DNA of 64,000 bases. It comes from Actinopolymorpha alba DSM 45243 (lineage in GTDB: Bacteria; Actinomycetota; Actinomycetes; Propionibacteriales; Actinopolymorphaceae). A model generated the notes under the pieces. The model was not told the origin of the DNA. It made no database searches and saw only the letters and a program-made list of their open reading frames with translations. Within the stretch, counting starts at the first letter, position 1. Each line of letters opens with the position of its first letter. The stretch spans positions 124,001 to 188,000 of the forward strand of contig NZ_KB892707.1 in the NCBI RefSeq assembly GCF_000373925.1. Direction: 5' to 3'. This document shows positions 56,949 to 64,000 of the stretch, piece after piece. The translations under genes were made by a program, and so were the position numbers.

Positions 56949-59900
56949 ATGCACAGAGCTCGAAGATTCGCTGGTTGTTGGCTCGCCGCGATGGTTGTGC
57001 TGGCGAGCGTGGTCATGATGGTTCCAGGTCAGGCCGCTCGCGCCGCCGACATCGCCACCCTGATCGGCGGGTTCGAGGCCGCCGACGAGGCGTGGACACT
57101 CGGGCTGGGCGGTGAGTTCCCAGGCGCCAAGGGAAGTTTTAGCCGCGACTCCGCGGATGCGAAGTCGGGAAGCTTCTCCGGGCTGCTCCACGGTGACTTC
57201 AGTGGCGGCGGAAACTACGTCCAGACGTCTCGCGTCATGAACGTCGATCTCCATGAGCTCAGGCTGTGGGTACGCACGTCCGATGCCAATCGGGTCGGTC
57301 TACGTCTCACAGACAGCACCGGTCAGGTCCATCAGCAGCGGATCGCTCTGGCAGGTGGCGGAGACTGGCAGCAGGTGGTCGTCACCAACTTCACGGGTGG
57401 GGAGGGCTACGGCCATTACGGCGGGGCGAACGACGGTGTCTGGCATGGTCCCGCGACCCAGGTGGCACTGCTTCTGGACAAGGGGTACCTCCCAGCGGGA
57501 CAGACCAGTGGTGACGTGCGTTTCGACGACATCACAGCGCTCGCACCCGCGCCGGACCTCGCGATCGAGCAGACCAAGGTCGGCAACGTCTTCACCGGGA
57601 CCGAGCCCGCCGAGTTCGGCCTGATCTCCAACGGCGATTCGGTGGTCTGGAACGTTCGCGACTTCACCGGCAACGACGTCGGGAGCGGCACGCAGGCCAT
57701 CGACTCCGCTGGCAGGGCGACCTTGCGCGTGCCGGTGGACCGGATCGGCTACTACCAGCTGAGCGTGACCGCGCAGAATGACGGCACCACGATCGCCACC
57801 AGGTCCACGACGTTCGCCCGGCTGGCGCCGTTCGACATCTCGAGGTACCCAGATTCGCCGTTCGGGATGGGGGTTCGCGTGCCCGAAGGAGCGGCCGGCC
57901 TCGAGGTCCTTTCACTCTTGACCAGGGCAGGCGTCAAGAACCTGCGGAACGGCCCCAGCTGGGCCGCGGTCGAGAGAACCAAGGGACAGTACGACTTTTC
58001 GCAGACGCCGGAGTTCTTCGCGGCTCTGCGGGACACTACCCACCAGTTGATGCCTGTGGCCCTCTACAACAACCGGCACTACGACAACAACGCGACGCCG
58101 TACACCGACGAGGGACGTGCGGGCTTCGCGAGCTACGCGGCAGCGGTCTCACGTCAATTCGCCGACCAGGCGAAGTGGATCGAGATCTACAACGAGTTCA
58201 ACCACCCGGGGTTCGGCGACATCGGCGACGGGCCGGCCGATGCGCGGGCCGACTACTACTATCCGCTGCTGAAGGCGAGTTACGAGAAAGTCAAAGCGCA
58301 GAACCCGAACGTCACCGTGGTCGGCGGTGCGACCGCCGGCGTACCGCTGGAGTGGCTGGAGGAGTTGTTCCAGCTTGGTGGGCTGCAATACATGGACGTC
58401 CTCTCGATTCACCCGTACGTCTACCCAGGAGCGCCGGAGAACGCGATCCAGAGCTTGACCGCCGTGAAGGAACTCGTCAAGAAGTACAACGGCGGCAAGC
58501 TGAAGCCGATCTGGATCAGTGAGATGGGCTGGCCGACACACGTCGGGAGCACTGGCGTGAGCGAGGCGACGCAGGCGGCGAACCTCGTTCGTTCGTACGT
58601 GATCGCGTTGTCCCAGGGTGTGGAGAAGTACTTCTGGTACAACTTCATAAACGACGGTCTCGATGCGGGCTACAACGAGCACAACTTCGGTGTCGTCCGC
58701 TACACCACCGACCCGGCCGGCAGGTGGACGCCGAAACCCGCGTACGTTTCCTACGCCGCCATGACCCGGCTGCTGACGGGCGCGACCTACCAACGGCAGG
58801 AAGACGTCGCCAACGGAGTCTGGAGTTTCGTGTTCGCCAAGGACGGCAAACAGATCCGTCCGATGTGGTCGACCACGCCCACCACGGTGAGCGTGTCGAC
58901 TGACAAGCCGATCACGGTGACCGATCTCACCGGAGCGTCGGCAACGTACGCGCCGCAGAATGGCCGCGTCGATCTGTCGCTGTCGGGTGCTCCGATCTAT
59001 GTCGCCGGTGATGACGTACGCGTTACTGCCAACGCGAAGTTCTCCCTGACCGCAGTGGATGGCGGGACGGCCGTGCTGGGCGATGCCGTCAAGCTCAACT
59101 TGACAGTGGACAACACCAAGGCGCCGAAGGCGGCAGTCAGGGGCACGTTCGAGGTGGCCGGAGAATCGGTCCCGGTGTCAGTGGGTGTCGGGGAGAAGAA
59201 GACGATTCCGGTGACCGTTCCGGCACGGAGCACCCTCGGTCGGCATGATCTCGTGGGTGCGTTCGTGGCGTCCGGCAAGGCGAGAGCGCGGCTGGCCACC
59301 CAGGTCACCGTCGTTCATCCGATCAGCGTGCGGGCCAAGCATGTCGTCGCGGGCGGCGCCGACGGCACTGACGTGCTCCGTGTCACCGTGCGGAACCTCG
59401 CGAGCGAGGGCCGCGAGGTCGGGGACCTCACGTGGAAGGTAGGGGACCGGAATGGTACGGCGGACCTCGCCTCACCAATCCCGGCCGGCGGCCGCCGTAC
59501 GGTCGACATCTCCCTCGCCGACCTGGCCAGGAGCAAGACGTACGCCTCGCAGTTGCGGGTCAGCGTGCCTGGCACCACCGACATCGTGGTCTCCGGCAAG
59601 GTGGCCCTGGTCGAGCACGCGTCGATGGCGCAGGTGACGAAGAAGTCGATCGCGGTGGACGGAACGCTCGACGACCTGTCTGGCGTACCAGGGGTGGACC
59701 TCGCCGCCGACGGTGTGGTGAAGATGAGCGGCTACGGCGGCACCGACGACCTGTCGGGCAACGTGTGGGTGACCTGGGACGCGGACAAGGTGTACCTGTC
59801 GGCGCGGATCCACGACGACACGCACTTTCAGCCGGCTACCGAGAGCCAGATCTGGAACGGCGACAGCATCCAGTTCGCGATCGGTGGGGGAGTGCCGGGT

Positions 59901-60230
59901 GAGATCACGGCGTGGTACGAGTACGGCGTCGCGCTCACCTCAGCTGGTCCACAGGTCTACCGCTGGCAGGCCGCGGAGGGGTCCGTCGGCCTGGTGACCG
60001 ATGCCGACCTCAAGGTCACGCGGGACGACGCCACCAAGGAGACCACGTACGAGCTGGCGCTGCCGTGGACGCACGTGGCGCCGTTCCAGGCCGACGACCG
60101 GTTGCTCGGACTGTCACTCCTCGTCAACGACAACGACGGCTCGGGCCGGAAGGGCTATATCGAGTGGGGATCCGGCATCGGAAACAGTAAGGATTCCAGC
60201 CTCTTCAAGCCCGCGCGGCTGACGGACTGA
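56949..60230 (+). CDS. Large secreted glycosidase with clan-A barrel and C-terminal CBM9-like domain
   Basis: This 1093-residue exported protein starts with a signal peptide (to about residue 33, ending QAARAAD). A jelly-roll domain follows (residues 40-195, with ending DVRFDDITALAPAPD), then an Ig-like domain. A TIM barrel at about 300-620 follows: acid/base Glu in EIYNEFNHPGF and nucleophile Glu in IWISEMGWPTH fit clan GH-A, as in GH39-like enzymes. Further beta-sandwich repeats precede a CBM9-like domain at 905-1090 (VDGTLDD, VWVTWDADKVYLSARIHDDT, WNGDSIQFAIGG). Likely substrates are plant or bacterial polysaccharides; the exact family is unsettled. No transporter or sugar regulator adjoins. 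A terminator hairpin follows. Confidence 0.85.
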   Translation: MHRARRFAGCWLAAMVVLASVVMMVPGQAARAADIATLIGGFEAADEAWTLGLGGEFPGAKGSFSRDSADAKSGSFSGLLHGDFSGGGNYVQTSRVMNVDLHELRLWVRTSDANRVGLRLTDSTGQVHQQRIALAGGGDWQQVVVTNFTGGEGYGHYGGANDGVWHGPATQVALLLDKGYLPAGQTSGDVRFDDITALAPAPDLAIEQTKVGNVFTGTEPAEFGLISNGDSVVWNVRDFTGNDVGSGTQAIDSAGRATLRVPVDRIGYYQLSVTAQNDGTTIATRSTTFARLAPFDISRYPDSPFGMGVRVPEGAAGLEVLSLLTRAGVKNLRNGPSWAAVERTKGQYDFSQTPEFFAALRDTTHQLMPVALYNNRHYDNNATPYTDEGRAGFASYAAAVSRQFADQAKWIEIYNEFNHPGFGDIGDGPADARADYYYPLLKASYEKVKAQNPNVTVVGGATAGVPLEWLEELFQLGGLQYMDVLSIHPYVYPGAPENAIQSLTAVKELVKKYNGGKLKPIWISEMGWPTHVGSTGVSEATQAANLVRSYVIALSQGVEKYFWYNFINDGLDAGYNEHNFGVVRYTTDPAGRWTPKPAYVSYAAMTRLLTGATYQRQEDVANGVWSFVFAKDGKQIRPMWSTTPTTVSVSTDKPITVTDLTGASATYAPQNGRVDLSLSGAPIYVAGDDVRVTANAKFSLTAVDGGTAVLGDAVKLNLTVDNTKAPKAAVRGTFEVAGESVPVSVGVGEKKTIPVTVPARSTLGRHDLVGAFVASGKARARLATQVTVVHPISVRAKHVVAGGADGTDVLRVTVRNLASEGREVGDLTWKVGDRNGTADLASPIPAGGRRTVDISLADLARSKTYASQLRVSVPGTTDIVVSGKVALVEHASMAQVTKKSIAVDGTLDDLSGVPGVDLAADGVVKMSGYGGTDDLSGNVWVTWDADKVYLSARIHDDTHFQPATESQIWNGDSIQFAIGGGVPGEITAWYEYGVALTSAGPQVYRWQAAEGSVGLVTDADLKVTRDDATKETTYELALPWTHVAPFQADDRLLGLSLLVNDNDGSGRKGYIEWGSGIGNSKDSSLFKPARLTD

Positions 60231-60241
60231 CACGTACGTAG

Positions 60242-60280
60242 GGGCTCCCTGGCTGGTGATCGAGACCGGCCAGGGAGCCC
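60242..60280 (+). terminator. Terminator hairpin after the glycosidase gene
   Basis: GGGCTCCCTGGC (60242-60253) and GCCAGGGAGCCC (60269-60280) pair perfectly around 15 bases. It begins 11 bp after the stop. The rest of the 217-bp space before the lipoprotein gene shows no other strong feature. Confidence 0.75.
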
Positions 60281-60447
60281 TCGTCACGCCCGCCGCGGTT
60301 TCGCACAGTGACGACCAGCCTGCCGGTGGTGCCTACAATAAGTCGGCGTACCAACGACTCTCCAAGCCGGGGGACGGCCTGACGGAGGCTGGGGTTCACG
60401 TGCGGCCCTGTTAGCGCCGGGAGTCGCGCAACGGGGGGTGGGGCGAA

Positions 60448-61149
60448 ATGCGGCGGATGCTGGTGGTGTTTCTGGTCACGGCGTTCGTGACGGTCGCCTG
60501 CGGGTCTCCCTCGACGTCCCAGCCCACCTCGAGTCCTTCCCCACAGTCGACCGCCAAGGCCACCTCCTCGCCGCCGACACCTCGTGCCGTCCGTGGTCCG
60601 CGGGCGCCGCGGGACTACCAGCAGTCCTGCGCATGGCACCCTCAGATCTGCCGGCGCCAGCCCGGAGCCGTCCCCTCGCAGTTGTGGCGCCCGCTGCGTT
60701 TTCCCACGGTTGGTGACCGCTGCCCGACTACGCACGGGCGGCGACTTCCCGGCGAAACGCCGTTCGATGGGGTCGCGCTCGGATCGGGTCCGGTGCGGGT
60801 GGTGCCCGCGGGGGACGATGCGGATGCCACCGCAGGGATCCTGACCTTGCTCCCGACGCCCCGGGACGGGTGGTACGCCGCGAAGACTCTGTGGTTCGCC
60901 GACCCGTCGTACACCGGCCCCGTCCTGCTCCGGGGCAAACGGCTCGACGAGTGGGGCGAGGTGGCGTTCGGAATGGGCCGGCCGCACACGCTCCTCGTGC
61001 AGATTCCCCCAGGACCCGGCATCAACGTCGTCGACGGCTACCGGCGCTGGGCGGGCGCCACCTGGATGCGGGCGCCGGGCTGTTACGGACTCCAGGTGGA
61101 CGGTACGTCGTTCAGCATGTCACTGGTCGTCGAGGTCAGGTTCCGGTGA
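60448..61149 (+). CDS. Putative lipoprotein of unknown function
   Basis: This 233-residue protein begins MRRMLVVFLVTAFVTVACGS, a signal peptide with a lipobox-like VTVAC (Thr at -3 is unusual), so residue 18 is the likely lipidated Cys. A Ser/Pro/Thr-rich linker of about 40 residues follows, containing RAPRDYQQSCAWHPQICRRQ. The C-terminal domain is beta-rich (GPVRVVPAGDDADATAGILT, KTLWFADPSYTGPVLLRGKR, CYGLQVDGTSFSMSLVVEVRF) with several Cys that could form disulfides. I recognise no family. The ATG at 60448 lies after a G-run. It is the last plus-strand gene before a repeat-rich space. Confidence 0.7.
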   Translation: MRRMLVVFLVTAFVTVACGSPSTSQPTSSPSPQSTAKATSSPPTPRAVRGPRAPRDYQQSCAWHPQICRRQPGAVPSQLWRPLRFPTVGDRCPTTHGRRLPGETPFDGVALGSGPVRVVPAGDDADATAGILTLLPTPRDGWYAAKTLWFADPSYTGPVLLRGKRLDEWGEVAFGMGRPHTLLVQIPPGPGINVVDGYRRWAGATWMRAPGCYGLQVDGTSFSMSLVVEVRFR

Positions 61150-61745
61150 AGCAGGCGCCCTGAGCGGCCATTCAAGAATGAGGCTCGTTCAAAACTCCGT
61201 GCGAGTTCCAGGCCCTTGGTTCGGATCCTCACAGCGGCGCGGTGACCAAGAGTTTTGAATAGGCCTCAGGGTTCTAAAAACTCTTCGGTAGGTGCTCGAA
61301 CGCGAGTGGGCCCCCGCATCAGGCAGTCCCGGACCGCGAGACCGGGCGTGCCGCGGGTGGCGTCTCACATTGTGCATTTGGCGGGTGAGGTCCAGCGGCA
61401 TGCGGGCGCGACGGCCGTAATGGACGGCCAATCTCAGGATCGTGAAGATTTTGGGGTGCTATGACCCCCTGAAGTTTTCACGGTCTTGCTGAGGTACGGC
61501 GGGTGTGAGACCCGTTCGGGTCCTCGTTGCGGCGAGTCGTCACCCGAGCAAGGCGAGTTGAGCGTGTTCCGTGGGGAGATTGCCCGCGAGCGGGCGCTCC
61601 GTCTCGAATGGCGTACCTCCCCGCGTGTTCGGATGCTGAGAAAGCAGGGGGCTGGGCCCGGGTTGTCAGAGGTTTCTCGGCTAAGAGACCGAGAAACCTC
61701 TGACAGCTCGGCAGTAATGTGAACAAGCCTCTGACCGACGACGGG
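61150..61745. repeat. 596-bp convergent intergenic region dense in inverted repeats
   Basis: There is no gene. Four structures are visible. TGAGGC-N3-TTCAAAACTC (61179-61197) pairs with 61250-61268. AAGAGTTTT (61248-61256) pairs instead with AAAACTCTT (61277-61285), so the two exclude each other. Arms at 61433-61456 and 61465-61493 form a long imperfect hairpin. The family 2 element at 61658-61711 pairs TGTCAGAGGTTTCTCGG with its exact complement around CTAAGAGA. The segment 61226-61261 also resembles 48139-48174. Confidence 0.7.
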
Positions 61746-61913
61746 TCAGTCGAGCGCGCCGACGTCCTCGAGCCAGCCTTCCTCGTCGCAGGTCGGGCAC
61801 CGCTGCCGGACCAGGGCCGTGCCGCTGCGGTCCTTTGCGAGTTCGACCGCCGCCCGGTCGACGGCGAGATGACCTGAGCCAGCGCAGGACGGACACAGCG
61901 TTCTCACCCCCAT
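61746..61913 (-). CDS. Small zinc-ribbon protein with DnaJ-like cysteine pairs
   Basis: This 55-residue protein contains CPSCAGSGHL and CPTCDEEGWLED, two C-x2-C pairs followed by Gly-rich turns as in the zinc modules of DnaJ. It should bind one zinc ion. ATG at 61911-61913 follows AAGGA. Between the Cys pairs is a charged helix (VDRAAVELAKDRSG). A role in protein or RNA binding is possible, but nothing specific can be said. It lies 76 bp downstream of the minus-strand nadE start side? No: it lies downstream of nadE's stop side on the same strand, beyond 61990. Confidence 0.65.
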   Translation of the reverse strand: MGVRTLCPSCAGSGHLAVDRAAVELAKDRSGTALVRQRCPTCDEEGWLEDVGALD

Positions 61914-61989
61914 CACCGTTCCTTTCCGACGCCGCGGCGAGGGGCCCACACTCTAGCCCGGCCGAGGGACTTGGAGGCCGCACGACCTC

Positions 61990-63798
61990 TTACTCCCTCG
62001 GCCCTTCGCCAGGAGGTGCCGTCCGGTCAGGTGGCGTGACATTCGGGTGCCCGAGGGGCATCGTCTCGCGCCAGCGGTTGGTGATCGGGAGCCTGCGGTC
62101 ACGGCCGAATGCCTTGAAGGAGATCTTCGGCCCCGGTGGGTACTGCCGGCGCTTGAACTCCGCGGCGTCGACCATCCGGATCACGCGTTCGACCAACTCG
62201 GCTTCGAAGCCCGCCGCCACCAGGTCGGCGGCGCCGGCGTCCTGCTCGACGTAGTCGTCGAGCATGTCGTCGAGGAGTTCGTACGGCGGGAGGGAGTCGG
62301 TGTCGAGCTGGCCCGGACGCAGCTCCGCGGACGGCTCCTTGTTGATGGAGCTCGTCGGGATCGGCGGCGACTCGTCGAGGTCGCGGGCGGCCTGGTTGCG
62401 CCAGCGGGCGAGCCGCCACACCCAGGTCTTGGGCACGTCCTTCAACGGCGCGAACGCGCCGACAGCGTCGCCGTACATCGTGGAGTAGCCGACGGCGAGC
62501 TCGCTCTTGTTGCCGGTCGCCAGCACCAGGTGGCCTTCCTGGTTGGCGATTCCCATCCAGATCATGCCTCTGATCCGGGCTTGGAGGTTCTCTTCGGCGA
62601 TCCCGGTGAGCTCGACGTTGTCGAGGAACGTGGAGACGATCGGCTCGATGGGGAGCACGCGGTAGTTGAGGCCCGTGCGTTCGGCGAGGTCGGCCGCGTC
62701 GTCCTTGGAATGCTCGGAGGAGTACCTACTCGGGTTGGAGATTCCGTAGACGTTCTCGGGTCCGAGGGCGTCGCAGGCGATGGTGGCGGCGAGCGCGGAA
62801 TCGATCCCGCCGGAGAGCCCGAGCGCCACGCTGGAGTAGCCGTTCTTGTGGATGTAGTCGCGCAGGCCGGTGACGATCGCGGTGTAGATCTCGGCCTCTT
62901 CGTCCAGCCGGGGTGCGATGCCGGAGCGGCTGGGTTGGTAAGCCGAAAGTGGGGCGTCGGTGAGGACCGTGCGTTCGATCCGGATCCCGGCGTACTCGTC
63001 GGCGCCGTGGGTCGTGGTGGCGAGGTCGAGATCGACGGTGAGCAGCCCTTCGGTGAACTGCGGCGCCCGGGTCAGCACGTTGCCCGTCTCGTCGACCACG
63101 ATGGAGTCGCCGTCGAAGACGAGCTCGTCCTGGCCGCCGACCATGTTGACGTACGCCAGCGGGCACATCGCCTCCCGCGCGCGCCGGGTCACCAGGTCGA
63201 GGCGTACGTCGTCCTTGGCCCGCTCGTACGGCGAGGCGTTCACGGTGAGGAGCAGCCCGGCCCCCGCGGCGCGCGCCGCCCGCACGGGACCGCCGTCCTG
63301 CCAGAGGTCTTCGCAGATGGCGACCGCGATGTCGATGCCGTGGACCGTGATGATCTGGAGCGTGTCGCCTGGGACGAAGTAGCGGAACTCGTCGAAGACG
63401 CCGTAGTTGGGCAGGTGGTGCTTGACGGCGCGGGCGACCACCTTGCCGCCGTGGAGGATGGCGGCGGCGTCCTGCGGGGAGCCCTTCGGGCGTCCGACCT
63501 GGTCGAGGCTGCCGTCGGCGCGGTCGAGGTAGCCGCACACGACGACGAGCTGGGAGAGCCCGGCGGCGGCGAGTTTGGCGGCGAGGTCATCGATCGCGTC
63601 CCGTGAGGCCTGGACGAACGACGACCGTAACGCGAGGTCCTCCACCGGGTATCCGGTCAGCGCCATCTCCGGAAAGGCGACGATGTGGGCGCCCCGGTCG
63701 GCTGCGTGCTGGGCCCACCGGAGGATCGCGTCCGCGTTTCCGGGGATGTCGCCGACCGTGACATTGAGCTGGGCGAGGGCGAGGCGGATTTGTGCCAC
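61990..63798 (-). CDS. nadE: Glutamine-dependent NAD+ synthetase
   Basis: This 602-residue two-domain enzyme makes NAD+ from deamido-NAD+ with glutamine-derived ammonia. The N-terminal nitrilase-like glutaminase has the triad Glu in AFPEMALTGY, Lys in KHHLPNYGVFDEFRYF and Cys in VAICEDLW. The C-terminal synthetase has the pyrophosphatase P-loop LGLSGGIDSALAA, NLQARIRGMIWM, LATGNKSELAVGYSTMYGD and KEPSAELRPGQLD. The start GTG at 63796-63798 lies 6 bp after TACTCT on its strand, consistent with a leaderless or near-leaderless mRNA. The protein is shorter than the mycobacterial enzyme (about 680) but has all motifs. Confidence 0.95.
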   Translation of the reverse strand: MAQIRLALAQLNVTVGDIPGNADAILRWAQHAADRGAHIVAFPEMALTGYPVEDLALRSSFVQASRDAIDDLAAKLAAAGLSQLVVVCGYLDRADGSLDQVGRPKGSPQDAAAILHGGKVVARAVKHHLPNYGVFDEFRYFVPGDTLQIITVHGIDIAVAICEDLWQDGGPVRAARAAGAGLLLTVNASPYERAKDDVRLDLVTRRAREAMCPLAYVNMVGGQDELVFDGDSIVVDETGNVLTRAPQFTEGLLTVDLDLATTTHGADEYAGIRIERTVLTDAPLSAYQPSRSGIAPRLDEEAEIYTAIVTGLRDYIHKNGYSSVALGLSGGIDSALAATIACDALGPENVYGISNPSRYSSEHSKDDAADLAERTGLNYRVLPIEPIVSTFLDNVELTGIAEENLQARIRGMIWMGIANQEGHLVLATGNKSELAVGYSTMYGDAVGAFAPLKDVPKTWVWRLARWRNQAARDLDESPPIPTSSINKEPSAELRPGQLDTDSLPPYELLDDMLDDYVEQDAGAADLVAAGFEAELVERVIRMVDAAEFKRRQYPPGPKISFKAFGRDRRLPITNRWRETMPLGHPNVTPPDRTAPPGEGPRE

Positions 63799-64000
63799 GC
63801 CCCGAGAGTAGTCGGTGACAGCTGGGTGTTGGGAGGGAGTCGGAGCCAGCCGGGTGCGGCTGGTTGGACCCGCATGGATCCGGGTTGCTCAGGGTCACGC
63901 ACAGGATCCGGTCGTGAACTCTCCGAGGGCCGGTAAGGAGACTCGTGATCGTCGTGCCGGGTGCGGAGGTCGTGCCAGCTGGGGCGCGGTAACGTGCTCG
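63799..64000. other. Window end, no supported gene
   Basis: These 202 bp contain the nadE promoter region on the minus strand. On the plus strand a 15-codon frame (GTG 63945 to TAA 63992) follows AAGGAG but is too short to support. GGATCCGG recurs at 63876 and 63904. A gene may start beyond the window. Confidence 0.3.

Noticed and set aside
62047-63606. A 519-codon open frame opposite nadE
   Set aside because: The minus strand encodes an unambiguous NAD synthetase; the plus-strand frame has biased composition and no motif.
63945-63992. Fifteen-codon frame with AAGGAG at the right window edge
   Set aside because: Too short to support and cut off from downstream context.

Overview
The window is a 64-kb stretch of a high-GC actinobacterial chromosome. 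The main pointers are GTG and TTG starts, 4-bp start/stop overlaps, FabG-FabI of the mycobacterial/Streptomyces type, an F420-dependent glucose-6-phosphate dehydrogenase, a histone-tail-like basic protein, and an actinobacterial SURF1-MoaA-DUF3099 neighbourhood. The genus cannot be settled from the sequence. I saw no rRNA, tRNA, CRISPR array, prophage or insertion sequence. Most genes are housekeeping or catabolic and lie in short operons separated by compact intergenic spaces.

Layout. 1-5.2 kb: the tail of an MmyB-type regulator, then a minus-strand operon bioY - AMP-ligase - thiolase - ecfA - ecfT (a biotin ECF transporter with two acyl-CoA-type enzymes). 5.2-10 kb: an ABC-F ATPase, a small one-HTH protein resembling the nucleoid protein Gbn, and an ABC exporter. 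10-19.3 kb: an SDR, a sirtuin, a GH29 fucosidase, a secreted EEP-discoidin protein, alaS behind a possible Ala-containing leader peptide, and a DJ-1/PfpI protein. 19.4-24.1 kb: GH15, SURF1, moaA, a small Cys/His protein and DUF3099. 24.1-26.4 kb: four consecutive decayed genes (ABC ATPase, ABC permease, histidine kinase, response regulator). 26.6-33.3 kb: a CocE hydrolase divergent from a two-gene ABC exporter, and an FMN alpha-hydroxy-acid oxidase. 33.5-40.8 kb: fabG-fabI, rtcB, SGNH hydrolase, Stf0 sulfotransferase, a Phd/RelE toxin-antitoxin pair, a queA homologue and an SDR. 40.9-49.3 kb: a GAF two-component pair, hisE-hisG-PH protein, secreted asparaginase, an apparently SOS-controlled 48-residue gene, a membrane glycosyltransferase and map. 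49.4-64 kb: a histone-like protein, fgd, a secreted peptidase, a NarL-type two-component pair, a 1093-residue secreted glycosidase, a lipoprotein and nadE.

The most unusual layer is intergenic. Nearly every convergent gene pair is separated by a long inverted repeat, and several repeats belong to sequence families. The best family is an 86-bp unit with two 24-bp palindromes facing each other across exactly 38 bp. It is intact at three loci (10.0, 26.4 and 32.1 kb), with two solitary relatives at 18.3 and 48.1 kb. A second 54-bp family has two good copies (52.6 and 61.7 kb) and one decayed copy (42.8 kb). Other candidate regulatory signals are a consensus LexA box filling the spacer of a promoter at 46.3 kb, an 18-bp palindrome abutting a leaderless antitoxin start at 38.6 kb, and TGACGTCA-type operators between divergent genes at 28.3 kb.
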